A stretch of 64,000 bases of DNA. It comes from Litsea cubeba. Its lineage: Eukaryota > Streptophyta > Magnoliopsida > Laurales > Lauraceae. Every line of letters begins with the position of its first letter. Position 1 is the first letter of the stretch. The notes under the pieces are model-generated. The model was not told the origin of the DNA and did no database searches. It was given only the letters and a program-made list of their open reading frames with translations. Position numbers and translations under genes: made by a program. Positions 55,487-64,000 of the stretch are shown here, in pieces. The DNA is taken from the NCBI GenBank assembly GCA_012931725.1, contig CM022955.1, positions 14,938,354 through 15,002,353 on the forward strand. The letters run 5' to 3'.

Positions 55487-56830
55487 CAGATTTTTCATTT
55501 TTGGATTCAAAATTGAGAAACTTTGATCCTTTCCCTTCTGGGCACTGGCGCTCGCGGAAATCGCCGAGACCGTGTTCGGATCGGGGGTTGGGCCATTGTT
55601 TCTCTTCGATGAGTTCATTAAAAATCTAAAATATATATATATATATATATATATAAATTTTAGATTTCTCAATTTGGATTCAAAATTGAGAAACTTTGAT
55701 CCTTTCCCTTCTGGGCACTGGCGCTCGCGGAAATCGCCGAGACCGTGTTCGGATCGGGGGTTGGGCCATTGTTTCTCTTCGATGAGTTCATTAAAAATCT
55801 AAAAATATATATATAAAAAAAAAAATTTAGATTTCTCAATTTTGGATTCAAAATTGAGAAACTTTGATCCTTTCCCTTCTGGGCACTGGCGCTCGCGGAA
55901 ATCGCCGAGACCGTGTTCGGATCGGGGGTTGGGCCATTGTTTCTCTTCGATGAGTTCATTAAAAAATCTAAAAATATATATATATATATATAAAGAAGTA
56001 TAAAAAAAAATTTTAGATTTCTCAATTTGGATTCAAATTTGAGAAACCTTGATCCGTTCCTATCGTTCATCGCGCTTGCAGAAATGTTGAGCCTGTTCGA
56101 CTAAGGTTTTGGGCCATTGTTTCTCTTCGATGAATTCATAAAATAAAAAAAATATATATAAAAAAAAAGACATAGACCACTAAGGTTAAACCAACTGTGT
56201 TCTTTGATCATGGTTGATTCAAAGAAAAGCCTTGTCCAGAGTGTGGAGACAGCTTGACTGTTCTAGGCAAGGGTCCTCCAAACGGGTTCATTAAGTAATC
56301 CTACCCTTACCTGGGGGCAATTCTATCAATCAAGATTTCATAAGACTGGGTTAGGAGGCCTATGTGTACTCTCTCGTCTTTTAAATAAATTTTTTTCAAA
56401 AATAAAATTTTTAAAAATAAAAATTTTAAATAAAAAATAAAAAATAAAAATTTTTCAAAAAATAAATAAATAAAATAAAAAAAGGATTTAAAAAAAAAAA
56501 AATCTTCAAAATCTTCAAAAAAAAAAAAAAAAAAAAAACTTCCGTCATTTTGGGTTAGATTAGAGAAATCTTGGTCTTCTCCTTTCTGAGCACTGGCGCT
56601 CGCGGAAATCGCTGAGCCCGTGTTCAGATTGGAGTGCCTTTTGCTCTCTTTGATGAACCCGATATTGGCCTTTCAAAAAAAAAAAAACTCGTCATTTTTA
56701 GATTCAGATCCGAGAAATTATGGTTCATTTCTTTCTGAGCACTGGCGCTCGCGGAAATCGCTGAGCCTGTGTTCAGATTGGAATACCATCTGCTCTCTTT
56801 GATGAATCCAATTTTGACCTTTCAAAACAG
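55487..56830 (+). repeat. Six-copy tandem repeat in the Gypsy leader
   Basis: Copies start near 55487, 55661, 55828, 56014, 56540 and 56689. Each holds GGCACTGGCGCTCGCGGAAA, a TCGG(A/T).. block and TTTGATGA(G/A)TTCATTA or its variant. The units are about 140-185 bp. The first four end in AT or A microsatellites of differing length. Copies 5 and 6 are more diverged and are separated from copy 4 by 370 bp of A-rich sequence. Such arrays inside Tat/Ogre elements can seed satellite DNA. Confidence 0.9.
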
Positions 56831-57216
56831 AGAATCTCATCTCATAGATGCGGTCTCAAAACATTTGTGTCTAGCGGTACTAGTACGCCCTTTCAGGGTC
56901 TACTGTATTGCGACCGGCACATCTGTAACTCCAACTTTATATTCTTCTTACCTCGAGCAAGCTCTGCTTCTCGATAAGTCGAATTTAAGTTCACAATTGC
57001 TTCTAGCAGTCACTGGGATGCCCATTCCGGGCTTACCATACCTGCGATCAGAACAATTGTACCTTCTATGGCATTTTGCCTTCCTCATATTGCTTGGGTC
57101 ATCTACCTCGAGCAATTTGAAAAGACGAAACCATAGAACTTCCCATTTATGATCATTATATTCTTGTGATTACTAATGGATGTGGTCTTGTTTCAGAAAT
57201 TTTCGAAAAACTAACA

Positions 57217-58173
57217 ATGGCAGCTTCACTAACCATTACTTTCGACGAAAACAAGCACCAACTCATGCTTCAACAGAAGCAAACCACGCGCACCTACAAG
57301 CGCCCCATCAGCTGCCGAAGTGTCAACTCCCTCGGCAACTCTGTGAACTCCGGGTCGACCTCGACTCCCCGGACTATCGTCTTTGGGACGCTGGGACCAT
57401 TCCCACTTCCCGAGGAACAAACTGCTCCCTCCAAGAAGCAGAAACTCGCCTCTCAACGTGTCACTACCATGACACCAAAGGCGAGCACCAGAAGGCCTGA
57501 AGCCCGTGGCAGCCCCACGAAGCCTCAACCTGCAAACAACCAGGTCTACTCCAAGACTTGGTCCCCAAGACCTTCACCAAAACAGAGAAGGTCCCAGACA
57601 TCCACTAAGCCAGCATACCTGGCCCCACTCAAGGAGAACCAGTTCTATCCTCTTGCCTACATGAAAGAGGAGAGACCCATCTCCAACTTGACTTCCAAGT
57701 CATCCCAGCATGAGCCGGCTTGTTCCTACAAGCCCAAAATCAAGTCATGCATCACAAGGCCTCCACAAGCACCTGCTAAGGCCCACAAACCTGCAGTTCG
57801 ACCCTTCATATCTACAGGGGCCGAACTTCAAAAATTCAAAGCTTCGCTGCAACAGGCGAAGGACAGGGTTCGCATCCTGTCCTTGCCCAGCTACAAAGAA
57901 GACAGGCTCGGCTGCTGCGCCCGAGGGAGCACATCCTTCATCGTCAAAGCCCAGTCAGAGCTGACCGAAGCTCAAATTGCTCGTCGTATACGCCGCCGCG
58001 CGTCGTATAGACAAAAGAGACTAGAGAAGCAAAGGACCCAGCCTCCCACACTTCAAGTCTCTCCCAAATGGGTCGAAAAAGAAAGACCCAACCAAGTTGC
58101 TGCCGTCCATATGGTTGGAAAAACCAGAAGGCGCCAAAAATCAGCAACAAAATCCATGTCCGACGTCCGATGA
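57217..58173 (+). CDS. Extra ORF upstream of gag in the Gypsy element
   Basis: 318 codons from ATG 57217 (MAASLTITFDENKHQ); the frame is open from 57166. The product is highly basic and rich in Lys, Arg, Pro, Ser and Thr, without a domain I recognise. It has an Arg-rich segment near residue 260 (IARRIRRRASYRQKR), which suggests nucleic-acid binding or a nuclear/nucleolar signal. It is intact, unlike the pol region. Its TGA at 58171-58173 overlaps the gag ATG at 58170-58172. ORF1 proteins of unknown role occur at this place in Ogre elements; homology is not shown here. Confidence 0.65.
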   Translation: MAASLTITFDENKHQLMLQQKQTTRTYKRPISCRSVNSLGNSVNSGSTSTPRTIVFGTLGPFPLPEEQTAPSKKQKLASQRVTTMTPKASTRRPEARGSPTKPQPANNQVYSKTWSPRPSPKQRRSQTSTKPAYLAPLKENQFYPLAYMKEERPISNLTSKSSQHEPACSYKPKIKSCITRPPQAPAKAHKPAVRPFISTGAELQKFKASLQQAKDRVRILSLPSYKEDRLGCCARGSTSFIVKAQSELTEAQIARRIRRRASYRQKRLEKQRTQPPTLQVSPKWVEKERPNQVAAVHMVGKTRRRQKSATKSMSDVR

Positions 58174-59720
58174 CCCGCAGCGTCTCCAGGACAAGAAGAC
58201 ATTTAGAAGAATCCCCTGCTCCTTCAAGCAAAGGACAGCAGAGTGATCCTTCCTCAAGCTCTTCTTCAAAAAGAATGAGCCCCAGCTCAGTCACCAGGAC
58301 AGTTTCTTCGTTCGAATCACGAAGGATGAATGTCTTGGCTACAAATTCTGAGCCACCACCCCGCAATCCACCTCCAGAAGATGCGATCACCCGCATCCAG
58401 CAGTTGGAACAGGGCCAGCAGAGGATTGAAACTCTGATGGAAAACCTTCTCCTCGCCTTCCAAAATCAGGCGAACAATGAACCTCCTCCGAATCATCAAG
58501 ACGATGAGGTAAATAGAGAAGAAAATGAGTCACGCGCCCTTACCAAAAAGGACGTAGACGGTATCCTCGCCAAAGCAAAAGAAGAGGATATACTCAAGGA
58601 GCATGGGATCAAGCCACCATATCCCTTATGGATGGACTCGGTCCCGTTCCCCACCAAATTCAAGCATCCTACTCTCCAAACATATACGGGGAAAGGATCA
58701 GCCAGACAGCACGTCATCCACTTCAAGATCCTGACGGGAGCTATCGCAGATCAAGATGCACTCAAGATCCGCCTCTTTGCAAGTACCCTAAAAGGTACGG
58801 CCTTCGATTGGTACTCCACTCTGCCGGAGGACTCAATCCAAAACTGGGCCATGCTAGAGACACGCTTCCTGACTCACTTCAAAGGTGAGGATCACCCCGC
58901 TACTATGGCTCAGCTGTGCAGCCTAAAACAGGGGGAGAATGAATCAACATATGACTTCATTCACAAGTGGAAAGCAATGGCATACAAATGCTCTGATGTA
59001 TTGCCACAAGCGTCGCTAGTCGACATCTGCCGAAACAACATGAGAGCCAGAATCCGCTCCATGATCATCGGCAACAAATCAAAAAACCTGGGAGAACTCC
59101 TAGAAGTTTCCATGGAAGCTGAAACGGTGATTAAAGACCTCAACAGTCAGAAATCATCAAGAAAAGAGCCAACCGCCATTGCAACCTCTAAACCAAAGAA
59201 GAAAGAGGTCCTCAATGTGCAGACCAAGTCAGCTCCTCAGCCACCAAAGAAAGGTGAAAACAAAGCTGTTGGTAAGAGACCTGAACTCTCAGACGCCTTC
59301 AAAGAACGAGTAGAGAAGAAATACCCGTTTGATGAAGATGTTGATGAAATCTTCGGGGCTCTTGTGGCAAACGGCAAGCTCACCTTGCCTGAACCAAAAA
59401 GACCGGGTGATGTTGGTAAAACCAACGATCCTCGGTACTGTCCATACCACCAGATGATCTCGCATCCTCTCAATCAATGCTTCATTGTGAGAGAGAAAAT
59501 AAACGAGATGTGGAAAAACGGAGTCATCACCTTTGACAAAAAACTATGGGTCTGCCTCCGTCAACATGGTGACATGTGGACAAACATCAAGATCACCGAA
59601 AAAGAAGATCACTACTTCCTTCAAGGTGATAAATTCAATCCAAGCATCCGAGCAACTGGTTCCTTACCCGACACCAGACGGACAACCGATATGGGTACAT
59701 CCCGATCTCCTGGAAGATGA
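58170..59720 (+). pseudogene. Gypsy gag
   Basis: 516 codons from ATG 58170; the frame is also open from an ATG at 58068. The retrotransposon Gag domain spans about residues 160-330, with FPTKFKHPTLQTYTGKG, LKGTAFDWYSTLPEDSIQNW and LCSLKQGENESTYDFIHKWK. A conserved downstream block follows (YPFDEDVDEIFGALVANGKL, YCPYHQMISHPLNQC). Instead of a canonical CCHC knuckle it has CPYH...H...C. At about 59620-59660 the conserved reading moves to another frame (VPYPTPDGQPIWVHPDLLED), so the ORF end is a frameshift artefact and gag-pro was longer. Confidence 0.85.
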
Positions 59721-61400
59721 AAATTGGGAGGTCGTGAAAATAAAGCCTACAGCTCAACAGCGAAGGCAGGCTAGGAAACATCTCCTCAAGCTCAAACGGC
59801 AAGAGAAGACCCAGCTAAAACTAGAGGTCAAAGAAAAGGCAGAGGCTTCCTCTACCGCTTCACTGGAGGCAACAAAAACATCCCTTCCAGAGACTTCAAA
59901 GGGGGTAAGGAAATTCACTCTAGTGATTTCATGCCACCTCAATTTAAAGAAGCCATGCAGGAGGCATCATACTCTTACAATTCAGTAGTTGGATTCTCCA
60001 TTAATGGATACGAATCCAGCGACACCGATGATGGATTCGAATCCAACTACACAGATGAGTGGGAGGAATCCCTTGAAAACAGGAGAATATCTCTCCGATG
60101 AAGAATGGGTTCCTGAGTCTCATCTTATGCCAGTAATCTGGTATAACCCCCTACAGCCACAAGGATCCTGGTCTGATGATGAAGAAGACCAAGAAGCTGT
60201 ACAAGAAAATGCTGCTAACCCAGCACCTCTCATTACTCCAGTGGAAATCAACAATGTTGAGCCACAAAAGAGTTGATGAAGAAGAAGATCCGGCTCCCAT
60301 ACCTGATCTCGAAGAATATGCAAGGATCTTGCAGCGACTCGCTCTAGAACAAGAGCAAGAACGCGGTCACCGAGCCTCCTCGCAATCCAGAGCCTGAAGT
60401 CCCTGAAGACCACCAGGTACATCCTCCCTTAACTCCTGAAAATGGAGAAAATTGCTGGATAGACGATCCTCTTACATCCGAGGATGAGTCTGACTCCGAT
60501 CAGGCAACGTCTCCCGTCAGAGCTTCCTGTAATGTGATAATTCGGGATTATAGCTCTTCCGAAGCATCGTCTGATGAGAGCACTTACACTCCGGCGACGC
60601 CTAGCAATATATCTTCTGGAGCCACCTCGTCTCATGTGACTTTCACTGAGATGACACCTTCTCAGGTTTCTTCTCCTGAGACTGTGACTTCAAAGTTCAC
60701 ACCCTTCCTGACTGAAGAATTCCCAGCCATTGATGCTTGGGACGATGAATTAGTCAACGAAGAAGAAAGATTGCTGGATGCTGTTCAGGACTTGTTCCCC
60801 GGAAAATGCTCCATGCAAACACAATCACTGAGGATGGTAACTCTGCTGCTGATACATCCTCAGCAAATGAAAAATGACAGCCTCTTGATCCTGAAGACAA
60901 TCTTCCAACGAAGACCCTTCTCAAGAAGCTCTCGAAGTTGGTAGAGGCACCCCGCTCTGGCCGGGACTACCACAAAAATTACAACCAATCTTCCTTTACA
61001 TATGTAAATCCTTCGGGAAAAGATGTTGTAAGCGCCCCCTAGTGGCAACAATGATGAACATGCAGGCCCTAAGGAGGCTTTCAAGTATGACTTGATTGAA
61101 CACTTCAAGCACATACCTGCACGTCTGCGCATCCTAGATTTGTTGCGAATGTCTCCGCACACTCGTGATAATCTCATTTCGGAATTACAAAAGCTGAATG
61201 AGGATGTCGACAAAACATGCCCCGCAAGTCCTCCAAATTGAAATGGATTACCGGGTCAAAAACTCAGAAGCCTCCTCAAAGGGAGAAAAGAAGAAAACTG
61301 AGGGATCATGCATTGAATGCCTCTCGGTTAAAAAAGCAGCCAGTGCAACCATCGCCTTCACAAAGGATGACCTCCTACTTTGGCGAAACCAGGCATAACC
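59640..61400 (+). pseudogene. Decayed gag-protease linker
   Basis: Pieces in all three frames encode an acidic, Ser/Thr/Pro-rich sequence (for example NRMS-like DEEWVPES, WSDDEEDQEA and SPATIDAWDDEL-type words) with stops and frameshifts between them. No known domain is seen, which is usual for this spacer. It links gag to the protease. Confidence 0.6.
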
Positions 61401-61940
61401 GACCCCTGTACTTCACAGGGTATATCAAGGAAATGCCTATGCATAGAGTTCAGATCGACCCAGGTTCTGCACTCAACCTTATCTCCACATCGGCTCTTGA
61501 AGAGTTGGACATCCCACCCAGCAAACTGAGCCACACATCTGTATCTATCTTTGGATACGATGGGAGTACTCAAAGGCCTATCGGCAAAATCAGGTTCAAA
61601 TTGCAGATCGGTGATCTTATCTCTGAGGTCACAGTGTATGCAATAAAGACCCCTTCATGCTACAAACATCCTTCTCGGACGCCCTTGGATCCATGAGAAT
61701 GGTGTTGTCCCTTCAACTCTACATCAATGCATCAAGTTTGTTGGCGACGACGGCATGATACATCGAGTCTTTGCGGACAGAAAACCCTTCAAAGGTAAAG
61801 AAATCCACTTCGCAGACTCACAGATGTATGAAGGTGAAAAGAAGAAGAGGAGAAGCATACAGCATCCTTTGCCGAAAATCTCCAGAAAGATAAAGGCAAA
61901 GCTCCTCAAAATCACCGGAAGAAAACAAACCATCCGGTAA
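61400..61940 (+). pseudogene. Gypsy aspartic protease
   Basis: RPLYFTGYIKEMPMHRVQID followed by PGSALNLIS gives the active-site Asp at about 61457 (IDPGSA replaces the common DTG/DSG). YDGSTQRPIGKIRFKLQIGD and SEVTVYAI follow. A one-base indel near 61665 then shifts the frame. The conserved GRPWIHE and DGMIHRVFADRKPFKGKEIH segment continues in the new frame to about 61940. Confidence 0.82.
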
Positions 61941-63060
61941 ATCTGAAGAGAGCATGAAAACTCCCTTCATCATCTCCCTCAAATCTTCAAAGCCTTTGGT
62001 CATCACAACTTAAAGTGAAGAAGGCAAAACAAAAGCCTGGGGGCAAATTTGTTGTCTCTTCGTGTCTATCATGCAAGACACGGACTCGGATTCAGAGCCA
62101 GAAGACGACACATCGTCAAGCCAAGCTGACACTCAGCAAGTTCAGCCTGCTCTTACTCCAATGGAGACAACTCTGACATAGAAGATCCTACGTCAGCTTC
62201 CTTCGTTGTTCCAGCAACTTCAGCAAAGGAAAAAACCGATCTTCTTCCATAGATCGGATGCTTCTTCATCAAACTCCATGCTTGAACCTTTCCAAAATAA
62301 AGGTACGCCTCAACTATCCTTATACAGTTCTGTGGCACAAGCTATTATGAAGAAAATGGGCTATGACGCTTCCAAAACCCAGTCGGTTTGGGAGAAGGAC
62401 GCGGTATTCTCACGCCATTGGGGCCCGTCTTGACCAAAAGCCAGCTGGAAGATTGGAAGACTCTACGGCTATGTAGAAAAGTCTTCACACGGGTTAGGGT
62501 ATGATCCCGACACTCCCTTGAGACAGTTGACACAAAGGCTTAAAAGTCAATATACTGACCAAGCCTCAACATCTCAAGTCCATGAAGACATCGATATCCC
62601 TGGATATCTCTTTGATGAGTCACCTGACAAAGATCCAGGAAGCTCATCCAATTGGCACGATTTCTCCGAAAATGAAGAGGAGTTGTCCGATGGCACAGAC
62701 GTGTGGACTTCTGACCCAGAAGAACCCTCATCTCCAAAGAATAGCCTACTTCGACTCGGTTTCAACAGGCGATTGGGATCATCTCATAGCAAGCCTTGGG
62801 AAAATTACCGATCAAGAAGACCCGTGGAAAGGAACAAAACCTTGGTCTGGAAATGCCCTTGAAACCCCAAGAAGATTTCGTTGAGCTGGAAGCCTCCGAA
62901 AATATTGTGGAGGACCACCTTCGAACCTTCCAACAGAAGATCCTGTTCAAAGATAGACTTGGGAACACCAGATAACCCACGTCCGTTATTCATAAGCAAG
63001 AATATAAAGGATGATGAGGTTACCCGAGTATATCGCTTTTTTTCGTGAGTTCGTTGATTG
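61941..63060 (+). pseudogene. Decayed protease-RT linker
   Basis: Frame-shifting fragments without a known domain, Ser/Asp/Glu-rich. They lie between the protease and the reverse transcriptase of the Gypsy element. I see no other gene inside. Confidence 0.5.
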
Positions 63061-63990
63061 CTTTGCATGGTCTTATGCTGAAATGCCAGGCTTAGACCCC
63101 CAAAATAGCAGTTCACAAACTCAATCTTCAAGAAGACATCAAGCCTGTCAAGCAAGGCCAAAGAAGATTCCGTTCCAGATGTGATGGATAAAATTGAACA
63201 AGAAGTTCAAAAACTCAAAAGCGTCCGGCTTCATCCGTGAGGACAACATCCTGAATGGTTGGCAACATTGTCCCCGTGACAAAGAAAAATGGGCAGATCA
63301 GGGTCTGTATTGACTATAGAGACCTGAATGGCGCATGCCCAAAAGATGAATTTTCCGCTCCCCATACCAGAGGTAATGATTGATATACCTGTGGATTCGA
63401 GCGAATGACATTCATGGATGGTTTCTCTGGCTACAATCAGAATAAAGATTGCATCCTGAGATGAAAAAACATACATCCTTTTGAACCCCATTTGGCGTGT
63501 ATTGTTACACTGTCATGCCATTTGGTTTGAAGAATGCTGGTGCCACATATCAGAGGGCTATGATGAAAATATTCCAAGATATGCAGCACAAGACGGTTGA
63601 ATGTTACGTGATGACCTCGCCGTCAAAGCAAAAGAAAAGAAGATCATCTCGAAAACCTTCGAGAAGTCTTCCTCAGGCTCGCAAACACAAACTGCGAAGG
63701 AATCCATTGAATGCTTCTTCGGGCTCTAGTCGGGTAAGTTCCTCGGATCTAGTTCGGAAAGCTGGAATAGAGCTTGACCCAATAAAAGTCAAAGCCATTC
63801 TAGAAATGCCCTCTCCAAGAACATGAGAGACTCAAAGGGGCCTTCAAGGGAGACTAGCCTACATCAGACGGTTCATCTCCAATCTTTCGGGGGAAATGCC
63901 GTCCATTCTCCCGGTTGATGAAAAAAGGTGTAAACTTGTCTGGGATGTGACTGATTGAAGCTGCTTTCCAAGACATTCAAGTCATACCTG
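63061..63990 (+). pseudogene. Gypsy reverse transcriptase, broken
   Basis: Ty3/gypsy RT blocks appear in order across three frames: VMDKIEQEVQKLK, VPVTKKNGQIRVCIDYRDLN (split by a stop-generating indel), FMDGFSGYNQ, YCYTVMPFGLKNAGATYQRA, then the catalytic YVDD region at 63605-63615, KFLGFVVRKAGIELDP-like, and YIRRFISNLSG. The YVDD box has lost one base, so the second catalytic Asp pair is out of frame. There are at least six frame breaks or stops. The element cannot make its own RT. Confidence 0.85.
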
Positions 63991-64000
63991 ACAAAACCTC

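Larger units (their letters stand above)
52951..64000 (+). mobile_element. Ty3/gypsy retrotransposon, Tat/Ogre-like, 5' part
   Basis: Order of parts: LTR (52951-55238), PBS (55242), leader with tandem repeats, extra ORF (57217-58173), gag (58170 on), acidic linker, protease (about 61400), RT (about 63100-63960). RNase H, integrase and the 3' LTR lie beyond the window. Frames are broken repeatedly after gag. An additional ORF before gag and repeat-rich untranslated regions are known from Ogre/Tat elements, and the RT is clearly Ty3/gypsy. The lineage call is inference. Confidence 0.82.

Noticed and set aside
55487..56160. CRISPR-like regular repeats
   Set aside because: The whole unit repeats, not a short repeat with unique spacers, and it lies in a plant Gypsy leader.

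Overview
This is nuclear DNA of a flowering plant. It holds one spliced nuclear gene for an organellar protein, a second gene of a plant-specific family, and plant-type transposons of nearly every class (Copia, Gypsy, TRIM, RTE and L1 LINEs, CACTA, Mutator, foldback elements). There are no bacterial operons, no CRISPR array and no tRNA or rRNA gene that I could recognise. Very long introns filled with retroelements would suit a large-genome angiosperm such as a magnoliid or basal eudicot, but the species cannot be fixed from this sequence.

Region 1-33.7 kb is one gene. Five small exons at 2449-2607, 6532-6572, 12536-12591, 33348-33459 and 33583-33658 encode a 147-residue GatC, subunit C of the organellar glutamyl-tRNA(Gln) amidotransferase. 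The 444 coding bases are spread over 31.2 kb. Intron 1 (3.9 kb) holds an inverted-repeat element and two LINE tails. Intron 2 (6.0 kb) holds a 572-bp insertion bounded by two inverted LTR starts, an RTE LINE whose 5' part is inverted (twin-priming structure), and a reverse-strand LTR fragment. Intron 3 (20.8 kb) holds an L1 tail, a 16.2-kb Copia element, an older LTR remnant and a 238-bp GA tract. The Copia element carries two insertions of its own: a 9.9-kb non-coding element with 3.8-kb LTRs, and a 314-bp TRIM inside its reverse transcriptase. All three have perfect 5-bp target duplications.

Region 33.7-46.1 kb has no recognisable host gene. Its main feature is a 5.94-kb non-autonomous CACTA transposon (38224-44163) that sits in a smaller repeat and contains a near-perfect hairpin.

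Region 46.1-49.5 kb is a reverse-strand DUF674-family gene cut inside exon 1 by a 2,486-bp solo LTR with a CACAC target duplication. Upstream of it lies an array of near-palindromic GCGATATC repeats, then a fragment resembling the N-terminus of a Mutator-like transposase (51305-51688).

Region 52.95-64 kb is the 5' part of a decayed Ty3/gypsy element, probably Tat/Ogre-like, that runs off the window. It has a 2.3-kb LTR, a PBS, a leader with six copies of a 140-185-bp tandem repeat, an extra ORF whose stop overlaps the gag start as ATGA, gag, a protease and a broken reverse transcriptase.

The host genes do not form a pathway together. The window mainly records repeated, nested transposon insertion into introns and one coding exon.
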